From Methanomassiliicoccaceae archaeon UBA421 (GTDB taxonomy: Archaea; Thermoplasmatota; Thermoplasmata; Methanomassiliicoccales; Methanomethylophilaceae), in the NCBI GenBank assembly GCA_002498365.1, contig DAHB01000005.1, forward strand, positions 419,308-461,174: DNA of 41,867 bases, given 5' to 3'. How positions within the stretch are numbered: the first letter of the stretch is position 1; each line of letters starts with the position of its first letter. The notes beneath the pieces were generated by a model that did not search any database, was not told the DNA's origin, and saw only the letters and a list, made by a program, of their open reading frames with translations. Positions 25,314 to 34,012 of the stretch are shown piece by piece. The position numbers and the translations under genes were made by a program.

Positions 25314-26546
25314 ACGCGCGACTTCTACACGCTGGGGGATTTCAACTTCAAGGACAAGACCGTCCTGCTGAGGGTCGACGTGAACTGTCCTCTCGACAAG
25401 GACACCCTGAAGATACTCAACGACTCGAGGATCAGGAGGATAGTCCCCACCGTGAGGGAGCTTATGGGCAAGAAGGCCAAACTGGTCATCATCGCCCATC
25501 AGGGCAGGAAGGGCAAATGGGATTATACCTCGCTCGAGCAGCACGCCGAGCGGCTCTCCAAGAACCTGAACGCCCCCGTGAAGTACGTGGACGACGTCAT
25601 GGGCGACTCCGCTAAGAAGGCAATAAAGGCCCTCAGGCCCGGAGAGGCCCTGATGCTTGGCAACGTGAGGGGGATCGATTCCGAGTCCGTCGAGGCGGGC
25701 ATCGAGCAACATGCAGATTCCGACCTCGTCAGGGCCCTGGCGCCCTTTTTCGACTACTATGTGTGCGATGCCTTCGGCGCCGCCCATCGCTCCCAATGCT
25801 CCCTCGTGGGATTCGAGGCCAGGCTTCCGTCGGCATCGGGCAGGCTGATGATGAAGGAGATATTCGCTCTCAGGGCGATATTCGACGAGCCCCGCCGTCC
25901 GTCCGTCTTCATTCTCGGAGGGGCCAAGTTCGGAGACATATCGGTAATGATCGAGCACGTCCTGGGCACAGACACGGCGGACACGGTCATACTCACAGGG
26001 CTCGCCGGCAATGCGTTCCTTTACGCCAGAGGGGTCGACATAGGAGAGGCCAGCCTAGCCATCCTTAGAGAGGAGCTCACACCCGGGAACATATCGGCCG
26101 CAGTGGAGGTCATGAACAAGTACGGTCAGAGGATCCTTCTGCCCGTGGACGTCGCCGTGGAGCGGGACGGCAGGAGGACATGCATAAACATCGGCGACCT
26201 CCCCAGTGCGGAGCCCGCTTTGGACATAGGAGACGAGAGCGCCGAGAAGTTCAGGAAGGTGATACTGTCGTCCAGGACATCATTCATGTCCGGACCTGCG
26301 GGCATGATAGAAAAAGACGATTTCGCCATCGGCACCCACGTGCTCATGAAGGCGATGGTCGACAGCAAAGGTCAGTCGGTGATCGGCGGCGGCCACACCG
26401 GAGGGGCGGCCGACAAGTTCGACCTTTCGGACAGCTTCTCTTACACCAGCACCGGAGGGGGGGCCCTGGAATCTTTCCTCATGGGGCAGCCCCTGCCGGT
26501 GGTGGAGGCCCTGAAATACTCCAGGGCGAAGTTCTCTTCCGAGTGA
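25314..26546 (+). CDS. pgk: Phosphoglycerate kinase, probable ACG start
   Basis: The 410-residue protein is full-length archaeal PGK: FYTLGDFNFKDKTVLLRVDV at the N terminus, HQGRKG, AAHRSQCSLVGFE, ILGGAKFGDI and a glycine-rich GGGHTGGAADKF. It uses 1,3-bisphosphoglycerate to make ATP or the reverse. No ATG, GTG or TTG lies in frame between the GAPDH stop and the conserved FYTL. ACG at 25314 stands three bases after AGGTGAT, exactly the spacing seen for the ATG of polB here, and gives (M)RDFYTL. A later GTG at 25380 would delete the first strand of the fold. Non-AUG initiation or a T-to-C change, real or from sequencing, explains it. It is co-transcribed with gap. Confidence 0.9.
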   Translation, partial: TRDFYTLGDFNFKDKTVLLRVDVNCPLDKDTLKILNDSRIRRIVPTVRELMGKKAKLVIIAHQGRKGKWDYTSLEQHAERLSKNLNAPVKYVDDVMGDSAKKAIKALRPGEALMLGNVRGIDSESVEAGIEQHADSDLVRALAPFFDYYVCDAFGAAHRSQCSLVGFEARLPSASGRLMMKEIFALRAIFDEPRRPSVFILGGAKFGDISVMIEHVLGTDTADTVILTGLAGNAFLYARGVDIGEASLAILREELTPGNISAAVEVMNKYGQRILLPVDVAVERDGRRTCINIGDLPSAEPALDIGDESAEKFRKVILSSRTSFMSGPAGMIEKDDFAIGTHVLMKAMVDSKGQSVIGGGHTGGAADKFDLSDSFSYTSTGGGALESFLMGQPLPVVEALKYSRAKFSSE

Positions 26547-27704
26547 TCAGAGGACCTTCTCTATCCTGTCGAAGGCCTCTTTTATGCGGTCGAGGGACTG
26601 GGTGACGGCGACCCTGGCGTAATTGCCGACGGATCTGCCGAAGCCCGACCCAGGGGTCACGACGACCCCGCACTCGATCAGCTTCTCGGTGAATTTCATC
26701 GAGGGCATGCCGCAGTCGAACCATACGTAGAACGTCCCTTTGGGCATCCTGACGTCGAACCCGAGCCTCCTGAAACCGTCCACGATGGCTCTGCGCCTCT
26801 CGGCGTAGATCTTCATGTTGTCCTCTACGGCCTTGGGCGCCGATCCATCCTCCCCATACATGCCCAGAGCCTTTATCCCGCCCTTCTGGACGAAGATGGG
26901 CGCGCCCGAATCTATCTGACCTTTGCACTTTTTCAGCCCGGCTACGAGGTCGGGGTTACCGACAGCGTATCCCAGCCTGTAACCGGTCATGTTGAAGGTC
27001 TTCGAGAAAGAGCCGAACTCGATCGCATCGTCGGTGGCCTGGAGTATCGAAGGCGCCCTGTATCCGTCGTAGCACATCTCGCTGTACGCGTTGTCGTATG
27101 CCAGTATGGTCCCTTTCTCGGAGCACCATTCCGCCACGCCCCTCAGGTAATTCAGGTCGCAGGTGGCCCCCGTGGGGTTGTTCGGGTAGTTGAGGTACAT
27201 CATCCTCGCGCCGTCGGGACAGTCGTCGACATCCAACAGCCAGTCCTTATCCGGTCTGAGGGCAACGTCCGCGCATTCGGCTTCGTTGAAGAGCGTGGAG
27301 GCGCCCGAATAGACGGGGTATCCCGGGCTGGGCGCTATTATGGTCTCTCCGGCGTTCACGAACGCTTGGGAGATGTTGAATATGGCCTCCTTGGAACCGA
27401 GGGTCACGCATACCTGCGTCTTGGGGTCCACGTCCACGTTGTACCTGCGCTTGTACCATTCGGCTATCGCCGTGCGCAGGTCCTTCTCGCCCTGGGAGGA
27501 GGAGTACTTCTGGTTCTTATTGACGGGAAGGGCATCTTGAACGGCTTTGACTATCGGCTCGGGCGTCGGAAGGTCGGGGTCTCCGATCCCGAAATCTATT
27601 ATGTCCATCCCCTCTTCCCTCTTCTTCGCCGTCAGCTCCTCCAGCCTGACAAATAGGTAGGGCGGGAGTTTCTGAAGTCTTTCTGCCTGTTCGTAATTCC
27701 TCAT
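26547..27704 (-). CDS. dapL: LL-diaminopimelate aminotransferase
   Basis: The 385-residue PLP enzyme is a class I/II aminotransferase with FGIGDPDLPTP, SQGEKDLRTAI, NYPNNPTGA, the tyrosine/lysine region FGSFSKTFNMTGYRLGY (PLP lysine in SKTF) and the arginine in YARVAVT. In this gene cluster it must be DapL, which turns tetrahydrodipicolinate straight into LL-diaminopimelate with glutamate, bypassing acylated intermediates. The ATG at 27704 overlaps the dapF stop by four bases; the open frame further upstream is inside dapF. Its stop abuts that of pgk in TGATCA. Confidence 0.92.
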   Translation of the reverse strand: MRNYEQAERLQKLPPYLFVRLEELTAKKREEGMDIIDFGIGDPDLPTPEPIVKAVQDALPVNKNQKYSSSQGEKDLRTAIAEWYKRRYNVDVDPKTQVCVTLGSKEAIFNISQAFVNAGETIIAPSPGYPVYSGASTLFNEAECADVALRPDKDWLLDVDDCPDGARMMYLNYPNNPTGATCDLNYLRGVAEWCSEKGTILAYDNAYSEMCYDGYRAPSILQATDDAIEFGSFSKTFNMTGYRLGYAVGNPDLVAGLKKCKGQIDSGAPIFVQKGGIKALGMYGEDGSAPKAVEDNMKIYAERRRAIVDGFRRLGFDVRMPKGTFYVWFDCGMPSMKFTEKLIECGVVVTPGSGFGRSVGNYARVAVTQSLDRIKEAFDRIEKVL

Positions 27705-28534
27705 ATCGTCATCTCTCCTTTGAAAACAAACTCGGCCGGACCTTCCATTATCACGCAGTCCATGTCCCTGGCGACGGTGATCTTGAGCCATCCGCCCGGC
27801 AGACGGACGTCCACGGGGGAATCGAAGGGCACGAGGCCGATTAGCGCGGCCGCCACGGTCGAAGCGCAGGCGCCGGTCCCGCATGCCAGGGTCCAGGCCG
27901 CCCCGCGCTCGTAGACTCGGACGTGGATCTTGCCCTCTTTCATGCTGCAGAACTCGACGTTGGTCCTTTTAGGGAAGAACTCGTTCTTCTCCAGTTCGGG
28001 GCCCAGCCTGTTGATCGTTTCTTCGGGCAGCTCGGTGAAGGTCACAAAGTGCGGGTTCCCCATGGATACCGCGGTGCCCCTGATCCTCAGGCTCCCTATC
28101 ATGAACGGCTCGTCGATGAACCGTCCGTCGTAGTTGATGGGGATGGACCTGCCGTTGAGTATGGGCGCTCCCATGTCTATGGCGACGGTGGACACCTTGC
28201 CGTCCTCTCCCAGCGAGACCTGGGCCTCCTTGTCGCCCGCCATAGTGTGGATGCTGAACATCTGGCTTTTTACGAGGCCGCTGTCGAAGGCGTACTTCGC
28301 TACGCACCTGATGCCGTTGCCGCACATCTCCGCCTCCGTGCCGTCGGCGTTGATTATCCGCATCGTTATGTCGGTGTCCTCTCCCGGAAGCACGTACAGG
28401 ACGCCGTCGGCACCGATGCCGAAGTTGCGCCTGCAAACATCCCTGCACCACTCCCTGTCTATCTCGACGTCTCCGCCGGTGCCGTCGACCAGCACGAAGT
28501 CGTTGCCCAGGCCGTGATACTTCCAGAAGATCAT
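27701..28534 (-). CDS. dapF: Diaminopimelate epimerase
   Basis: The 277-residue protein carries both catalytic cysteines of DapF: MCGNGIRC in the first half and ACGTGACAS in the second, with KYHGLGNDFVLVDG at the N terminus. It converts LL- to meso-diaminopimelate. ATG 28534 overlaps the lysA stop (ATGA), and dapL overlaps its end in the same way, so three genes are translationally chained. Confidence 0.95.
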   Translation of the reverse strand: MIFWKYHGLGNDFVLVDGTGGDVEIDREWCRDVCRRNFGIGADGVLYVLPGEDTDITMRIINADGTEAEMCGNGIRCVAKYAFDSGLVKSQMFSIHTMAGDKEAQVSLGEDGKVSTVAIDMGAPILNGRSIPINYDGRFIDEPFMIGSLRIRGTAVSMGNPHFVTFTELPEETINRLGPELEKNEFFPKRTNVEFCSMKEGKIHVRVYERGAAWTLACGTGACASTVAAALIGLVPFDSPVDVRLPGGWLKITVARDMDCVIMEGPAEFVFKGEMTI

Positions 28535-29787
28535 CTTAAGAGCCTCGCAGGTATCTTTTGGAGCCTCCACAGGTCCTCGACCGTTTCAGCTTCGCGGATG
28601 AGCTCTGCTTTTCCGTTATTCACGAGCACCTCTCTGCAGAGCGGTCTCGAATTGTAATTGCTGGACATCGAGAACCCGTAGGCTCCCGCGTCATATACTG
28701 CCAGGACGTCGCCTTCCTGCGGGTCGGGAAGCACGCGCTCGTGAGCCAGGTAGTCTCCGGATTCGCATATCGGTCCGACCACGTCGTATTTGGCGGTGCA
28801 TGCCCTTCCGAACTTGTCTGCTATTACGATGTGGTGGTACGAGTCGTACATGGCCGGACGGACCAGCGTGTTCATGCCCGCGTCCACTCCCACATACTTC
28901 TTCGTACCCAGGTCCTTCACGTCTACGCACTTGGTCAGGAGAAGCGTCGTGTCGGCGACGATGTACCTTCCGGGCTCCAATATTATCGTCTTCACGTCAG
29001 TCTCCATCTTGATCATGTCGGTGACCTCGACGGCCATCTCTTCCAGGTTCATCGGGTCATCGTTCATCTTATACGGAACTCCGATGCCTCCTCCGATATC
29101 GATGAACTCCAGGTCGATGCCTATCTCGCTGAGCGAGTTCGTGATGTTGGCCAGCACCTCCGCCTCGTCGACGAAGGGCTCGATGGCCTGTCCGCCGGAC
29201 CCTATGTGTGCATGTATCCCGCGGATATCGAAGCCCAGGTCCTTGGCGCGTGAATACACGTTTATCGCCCTATCGGCCGGGATGCCGAACTTGGTCCCCT
29301 TCTTGCCGGTGATGACCTTGTCGCTGTGGCCCGATCCCACGTCGGGGTTGATCCTCACAGATATCTGTGCCCCGGGACGGATGAGGGCCAGCCTTTCCAG
29401 CTCGGACTCCGAATCGATGTTGATCATCACGCCCAGGTGGGAAACGGCCTCGAGCTCCTCGTCGCTGACGTTGACACCGGTGTACATTATGCGGTCGGCG
29501 GTGAAGCCCGCCCTCAGGCAGGTTAGCACCTCTCCGATGGAGACGGCGTCTATCCCGGACCCCTCCTGCTCCAGTATCCTCAGCACCGCGAGGTTGCTGT
29601 TCGCTTTGCATGCGTAGTGGATGCGCGTGTCCATCTCTTTGGAGAAAGCTCCGTAGACATCCCTGTAGTTCTTCCTGAGCCTCTGCTCGTCAGTCACGTA
29701 AACGGGAGTGCCGAACTCCCTTGCGATGTCTGAAACATACATCCCGGCGAACAGCATCCTGCCGCCGTCAGATTCATAGTCTTCCAT
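28531..29787 (-). CDS. lysA: Diaminopimelate decarboxylase
   Basis: The 418-residue fold-type III PLP enzyme has the PLP lysine in HYACKANSNLA, the glycine loop IGGGIGVPYK, EPGRYIV, and the substrate-cysteine region GPICESGDYL followed by DAGAYGFSMSSNYN. It makes lysine from meso-diaminopimelate. The start at 29787 overlaps the lysC end by 14 bases; ATG 29757 (MLFAGM) would avoid the overlap and remains possible. Confidence 0.95.
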   Translation of the reverse strand: MEDYESDGGRMLFAGMYVSDIAREFGTPVYVTDEQRLRKNYRDVYGAFSKEMDTRIHYACKANSNLAVLRILEQEGSGIDAVSIGEVLTCLRAGFTADRIMYTGVNVSDEELEAVSHLGVMINIDSESELERLALIRPGAQISVRINPDVGSGHSDKVITGKKGTKFGIPADRAINVYSRAKDLGFDIRGIHAHIGSGGQAIEPFVDEAEVLANITNSLSEIGIDLEFIDIGGGIGVPYKMNDDPMNLEEMAVEVTDMIKMETDVKTIILEPGRYIVADTTLLLTKCVDVKDLGTKKYVGVDAGMNTLVRPAMYDSYHHIVIADKFGRACTAKYDVVGPICESGDYLAHERVLPDPQEGDVLAVYDAGAYGFSMSSNYNSRPLCREVLVNNGKAELIREAETVEDLWRLQKIPARLLR

Positions 29788-31138
29788 TTTTACCCCTCAC
29801 GAACTTGGCGTGGAGCGCCCTGACGGTGCTGACGACCGTCTCCATGGGCACCACGAAGTTCAGGGACGAGTCGGAGGCCCCTTCGGAGATCATCTCCACG
29901 TTGGTGCCTACTTCCTTCACGGCGCCGAATATGTCCCCCGAGACCCCGCACTTGTCCAACAGGTCGTCGCCTACGCAACAGACAAGCGCCACGTCGCTCT
30001 TAACGTTTATCTTCTCGATATCCGTCTCGACAAGGGAGTTCAGCTGATTGAGGGTGTGCTGCACGTCATTGTTGTGCAGCAGGAACGCCACCGTCGAAAG
30101 GGAGGTGGATATGGAGTAGATTATCACGTTCTTCTCGGCTATCTTCTCTATTATCCTGGCCACCATGGCGGGGCGGTAGGCTATCTCCGCGGAGCTTATC
30201 GTGATTATCGAAAGGTCCGTCTTGGCGGCCACGCTCATGAGCAGACCGTTCTTCGGCCCTCTGAGGTGGTGGATCAGCGTACCGGGGCATTCGGGCTTGA
30301 AGGTGTTCTTCACCCTGACGGGTATGTGCCTCTGCCTGGCGGGCTCGATGGTCCGGGGGTGCAGCACCTTTGCTCCGAAGTACGCCAGCTCGGCGGCCTC
30401 CCCATAGTTCATCTCGTCGATGCGTATGGTGTCCGGGACGATCCTGGGGTCCGCCGACATGAATCCGTCCACATCGGTCCAAATCTGCAGCTCGTCGGCC
30501 GAGAGGGCGTTGGCAACCACCGCGCCCGAATAGTCGGAGCCTCCGCGCCCGAATGTCAGCGGCTTGCCCAGGTCGTTCATGCCGTAGAAACCGGTGATTA
30601 TGGGTATCGCGCCCTGCTCGAGTATCGGCCTTACCTTCATGTTGATGTCTGCATCGGTGCGCTTGAGGTCGGCGAAGCCGTTGAGGGGAACGCCGTCGGA
30701 GTGTATGCCTGCCGCCGCGGACGTTAGCGCCACGGATTTCTGCCCCATCGACTTCAGGACGTGGGACAGTATCAGCGAGGAGAACCTCTCCCCCGAGGAT
30801 GTGACCGCGTCCTTGTAGAACGGGTCCTTCCTGTCCCCGCGGAGGGCCTTCTCGAACGAGACGAGCCTAGCGTCGAACTCTTCCAGGAACGCCCTCATGT
30901 GCTCTCCTTCGAACAGCACCTCTGCCACGGCCATGTGCTTCCTGGAGAACGTCTCGATCACTTGTCGGCAATCGATCTTGTCGCCCTCCGCCGCATCGAC
31001 CAGGAAGTTCGTCACGCCCGACATCGCGGACACGACGACCACTTTCTGCCCTTCCGTGGACACAATGATCTCAGCTACCCTCTTCAACGACTCGGGCGAT
31101 CCAACGCTGGTGCCCCCGAACTTCATTACCGTCAACAT
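29774..31138 (-). CDS. lysC: Aspartate kinase
   Basis: The 454-residue protein starts MLTVMKFGGTSVGS, contains the kinase-domain FGRGGSDYSGAVVANAL, and has two C-terminal ACT domains (about 305-454), the usual site of amino acid feedback. It phosphorylates aspartate at the head of lysine, threonine and methionine synthesis. Its place between dapB and lysA suggests lysine control. The ATG at 31138 overlaps the dapB stop by seven bases. Confidence 0.95.
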   Translation of the reverse strand: MLTVMKFGGTSVGSPESLKRVAEIIVSTEGQKVVVVSAMSGVTNFLVDAAEGDKIDCRQVIETFSRKHMAVAEVLFEGEHMRAFLEEFDARLVSFEKALRGDRKDPFYKDAVTSSGERFSSLILSHVLKSMGQKSVALTSAAAGIHSDGVPLNGFADLKRTDADINMKVRPILEQGAIPIITGFYGMNDLGKPLTFGRGGSDYSGAVVANALSADELQIWTDVDGFMSADPRIVPDTIRIDEMNYGEAAELAYFGAKVLHPRTIEPARQRHIPVRVKNTFKPECPGTLIHHLRGPKNGLLMSVAAKTDLSIITISSAEIAYRPAMVARIIEKIAEKNVIIYSISTSLSTVAFLLHNNDVQHTLNQLNSLVETDIEKINVKSDVALVCCVGDDLLDKCGVSGDIFGAVKEVGTNVEMISEGASDSSLNFVVPMETVVSTVRALHAKFVRGKNGRL

Positions 31139-31911
31139 ATCTCCAGCACCTCGTCCATACTGTGAACCCTTCCATCCTTCTTTCCTGATATCCATCTTAT
31201 CGACCCGATGCAACCGAGGGCCAACGCCTCGCGGGAACCCGCTCTGTGCGTAAGCTCGATCACCTCCGAGTTCTTCGCGAAAAGGACAGTGTGGTCCCCC
31301 ACGATGTCTCCTGCGCGTATCGAATGCACGCCTATCTCCCTGCCCCGCGGGCCGGTGGCGCCCTCCCTTCCGAAGACCGTGTCGGTGGCGCCCGAGGCGG
31401 CGCGCAGCCTCCTCACGGCCTCCGCCGCGGTACCGGACGGGGCATCCTTCTTTTCTCTGTGGTGCACCTCGATGACCTCCATGTCGTATCCCGGAAGGCG
31501 TCCGGCGAGCATCTCGCAGGCCTTCCAAAACACGTTCACCCCCATGGAGAAGTTGGCCGTGACCAGCGAGGACGTTCCGTACCTCTCGGTGTTGGACGCA
31601 ATAAGGTTCAGCGCCTCGCCCGGCACCGAGGTGGTGCCGAGCACGAGGTTCGTCCCCGTCTCCGGGATGCCCGCCGCGGTCCTGGCCGCGGCGTCCGGCG
31701 TCGTCAGGTCCACGTAGACGTCGGCATCGCGAAGCGTTTCCGCGAGCCCGTCGGGACCGACGGCCCTGACCCCGAACATCTCTTTGCCGACGTTACCTCC
31801 GCCGGCCGACACGGTCGCGCCGACCAACCTCAGGTCGTCGGACTCGGAGATGAGCCTGCAGACGATGCTCCCAAGCCTGCCGGTGGCCCCTCCCACTACC
31901 ACGTCCGTCAT
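31132..31911 (-). CDS. dapB: 4-hydroxy-tetrahydrodipicolinate reductase
   Basis: The 259-residue protein has the nucleotide site VVGGATGRLGSIV and the signature EVHHREKKDAPSGTA with the catalytic His and Lys. It reduces the DapA product with NAD(P)H. ATG 31911 is five bases after the dapA stop; a GTG at 31920 overlapping that stop is an alternative. Confidence 0.95.
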   Translation of the reverse strand: MTDVVVGGATGRLGSIVCRLISESDDLRLVGATVSAGGGNVGKEMFGVRAVGPDGLAETLRDADVYVDLTTPDAAARTAAGIPETGTNLVLGTTSVPGEALNLIASNTERYGTSSLVTANFSMGVNVFWKACEMLAGRLPGYDMEVIEVHHREKKDAPSGTAAEAVRRLRAASGATDTVFGREGATGPRGREIGVHSIRAGDIVGDHTVLFAKNSEVIELTHRAGSREALALGCIGSIRWISGKKDGRVHSMDEVLEIC

Positions 31912-31916
31912 GAAGA

Positions 31917-32786
31917 TCACAGTCCAAGTTCTTCGAGGACGGGGACTAGGAGCGCCTGGCCGTTCTCGCTCAAAGGCGTAAGCGGCAGACGGGGGGTCCC
32001 ATTGCCGAAACCGAGCCTCCCCATCGCGAATTTGATGGGGATCGGATTCGACTCCACGAAAAGCGCGCTGAAAAGAGGCAGAAGCATTTTGTTTATACCG
32101 AGGGCCTCGTCGAAGAGACGGGACTCCATGTAATGGACCATCCTGCTCATGAGGCCGGGGCAGCAGTTGCCTGCCACGGAGATGACGCCGTCGGCGCCTA
32201 TGCTCATCATAGGTATCGTCAGCCCGTCGTCCCCGCTGAGGACCTCGAAGCCCTTGGGCCTTCCGGCGATGATCCTCTGGATCTGCGCCATGTTGCCGCT
32301 GGCCTCCTTGACCGCATCGATCCCGGGGATCTCGGCCATGCGGAGCATCGTGTCGGATGTGATGTTGGAGCCCGTCCTTCCGGGGACGTTGTAGACGACT
32401 ATCGGTATCCCGACGGACTCGGCTATCGCCTTGTAATGCAGATATATGCCCTCCTGGGTGGGCTTGTTGTAATAAGGCGAGATGGAGAGGACGCCGTCGG
32501 CCCCCAGGTCCTCGGCGTGCCTGCTCAGCGTGATCGCTTCTGCGGTCGAGTTGCTCCCCGCTCCCGCCAGGACCTTGGCCTTCTTGGCCTGGTCCACGGC
32601 TATCTCGATCACCCGTATGTGCTCGTCGGGGCTCAGAGTGGCCGATTCGCCGGTGGAGCCGCAGGGGACTATCACGTCCACGCCGTTCTTCTCCTGGAAA
32701 TCGATCAGCCTTCTGAACGCATCCTCGTCCACAGTGCCGTCGGCCTTGAAGGGCGTTATGAGGGCGGTGGAGATCCCGGCGAACAT
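31917..32786 (-). CDS. dapA: 4-hydroxy-tetrahydrodipicolinate synthase
   Basis: The 289-residue TIM-barrel aldolase shows GISTALITPFKADG, PCGSTGESATLSPDEH, the catalytic tyrosine in VYNVPGRTGSNI and the Schiff-base lysine in DAVKEASGN. It condenses pyruvate with aspartate semialdehyde. The ATG directly follows the stop of the Lrp-type regulator gene with no gap. Confidence 0.96.
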   Translation of the reverse strand: MFAGISTALITPFKADGTVDEDAFRRLIDFQEKNGVDVIVPCGSTGESATLSPDEHIRVIEIAVDQAKKAKVLAGAGSNSTAEAITLSRHAEDLGADGVLSISPYYNKPTQEGIYLHYKAIAESVGIPIVVYNVPGRTGSNITSDTMLRMAEIPGIDAVKEASGNMAQIQRIIAGRPKGFEVLSGDDGLTIPMMSIGADGVISVAGNCCPGLMSRMVHYMESRLFDEALGINKMLLPLFSALFVESNPIPIKFAMGRLGFGNGTPRLPLTPLSENGQALLVPVLEELGL

Positions 32787-33209
32787 TCAGGAGCCTCCGA
32801 AATGCTCTCTAAGTATCAGTCTCGTCCTGGTGCTGAGGGTGTTGTCGTAACGGCGCACCCTCTCGATGATGTCGTTGAGCTGCGAAGAGGATTCGACGTC
32901 CACGATGGCGATTATGTCCTGGTCACCCGTGACCTCGAACACCTCGGTCACTCCCTCGTACCCGGCCAGCTCCCTGGCTATCTTCTCGGTGTCGGTGTTC
33001 ACGCTGATCCTTATCTCCACAAGCGCCTTCACGTTTCTGGAGCTGGTCTTGATCGTGAATCCGCGGATCAGTCCCTCCTCCGTCATCCTGTGGACCCTGC
33101 TCCTGATCGTACCCTCGGATACGCCGAGCTGCCCGGCGATCTCAACGAAAGGGCACCTCGAGTCCCTTTTAAGCATTTCTATTATGCGCTTGTCCAGATT
33201 ATCTACCAT
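32787..33209 (-). CDS. Lrp/AsnC-family transcription regulator of the lysine operon
   Basis: The 140-residue protein has an N-terminal winged helix-turn-helix (LDKRIIEMLKRDSRCPF, IAGQLGVSEGTIRSRVHRM) and a C-terminal RAM ligand domain (KALVEIRISV, GYEGVTEVFEVTGDQDI). Lrp-type proteins sense amino acids and form octamers. As first gene of the lysine operon it probably controls its own operon in response to lysine; this is inferred from position. Function resembles LysM of Sulfolobus, which also sits with lysine genes. Confidence 0.9.
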   Translation of the reverse strand: MVDNLDKRIIEMLKRDSRCPFVEIAGQLGVSEGTIRSRVHRMTEEGLIRGFTIKTSSRNVKALVEIRISVNTDTEKIARELAGYEGVTEVFEVTGDQDIIAIVDVESSSQLNDIIERVRRYDNTLSTRTRLILREHFGGS

Positions 33210-33220
33210 GAAGCCACACC

Positions 33221-33269
33221 TTACTGAATTCGTAACGGTATTGCGCTAAACATAATTTAACTATATAAA
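33221..33269 (-). promoter_or_regulatory. Promoter and possible operator of the lysine operon
   Basis: On the minus strand GTTTATATAG (33261-33269) is a good TATA box, placing the transcript start near 33238. Just downstream TTACTGAATTCGTAA (33221-33235, plus-strand reading) is an imperfect palindrome that overlaps the start of the message, a plausible Lrp site. AAGGTG precedes the ATG. Confidence 0.5.
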
Positions 33270-33313
33270 CAGTCGGAAACCGACGATAATACAACGAAAA
33301 TCACAACAGAAAC

Positions 33314-33973
33314 TCAAACGTCGGATATCCCTGTCTCGTCTATCCTGTAAGTCGCGCAGCGACCCTCCGGGAGGCTCCGATGCTTCACCACGACGGCGGA
33401 CCTGACGCCGCTTCCCCGGGGCTCGAGCCTGATTATCGTCTTCGCGTTGTGCCTCAGCGTGTGGCCCCCCAGGAACTCTATCCCTCCGTTGAGGATGTTG
33501 GAATATACCTGCGACGTGACGATCACCGGGACCTCGGACTTCCGCGCCGTCTCCGTCAGAAGCTCGGCCTGCCTGATGAAATCGCTTCTCGCCAAAGGGT
33601 CGTCGTGGTTCAGGCGGTAGAATCCCGTCAGGGAGTCCACGATGATGAGGCCCAGCGCGCCGCGGGCATCCGCCATCCGCGAGACCTTGGCGACCCTGTC
33701 GCTCTGCTCCTCGAAGCTGTGGACCTGGAAAACGAGAAGGTTCTTCAGAAGCTCTTCGCCACCGAATATCTGGGCGACCCTGTCGTAAGAGATCCCCTCG
33801 GTATCGATGAGGGCCACCTTCTTGCCCTCTTTCAGGACGTTGTACGCCATCTGAAGGCAGATGTTGGTCTTGCCCGTGCCTGCGACACCGTATATCAGAG
33901 TGAGGCTGCCCGACTCTATGCCCCCTCCGAGAAGGTCGTCGACAGATTGGCAGCCCAACGGTACGCGCTTCAC
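33314..33973 (-). CDS. radB: RadB recombinase paralogue
   Basis: The 219-residue protein is a RecA-core-only archaeal RadB: Walker A GVAGTGKT, Walker B GLIIVDSLTG, a loop region LGGHTLRHNAKTIIRLEP. It lacks the N-terminal helix-hairpin-helix domain of RadA. RadB helps RadA in recombination repair. The start is GTG 33973 (MKRVPLG); no ATG fits. It lies upstream of the lysine operon on the same strand with about 100 bases and a separate promoter between. Confidence 0.92.
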   Translation of the reverse strand: MKRVPLGCQSVDDLLGGGIESGSLTLIYGVAGTGKTNICLQMAYNVLKEGKKVALIDTEGISYDRVAQIFGGEELLKNLLVFQVHSFEEQSDRVAKVSRMADARGALGLIIVDSLTGFYRLNHDDPLARSDFIRQAELLTETARKSEVPVIVTSQVYSNILNGGIEFLGGHTLRHNAKTIIRLEPRGSGVRSAVVVKHRSLPEGRCATYRIDETGISDV

Positions 33974-34012
33974 GGACTCTCTAAGGCCTGACCGTTATAA
34001 AGCGTTTCTCAG

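Noticed and set aside
25296..25330. UGA between GAPDH and PGK read as selenocysteine to give a planned fusion
   Set aside because: No SECIS-like structure is evident, the UGA follows the natural GAPDH C terminus, and a ribosome-binding site with a start-like codon follows at once.
26600..27884. 60-residue N-terminal extension of DapL
   Set aside because: It is arginine-rich translation of the dapF gene in another frame; ATG 27704 with the ATGA overlap is the natural start.
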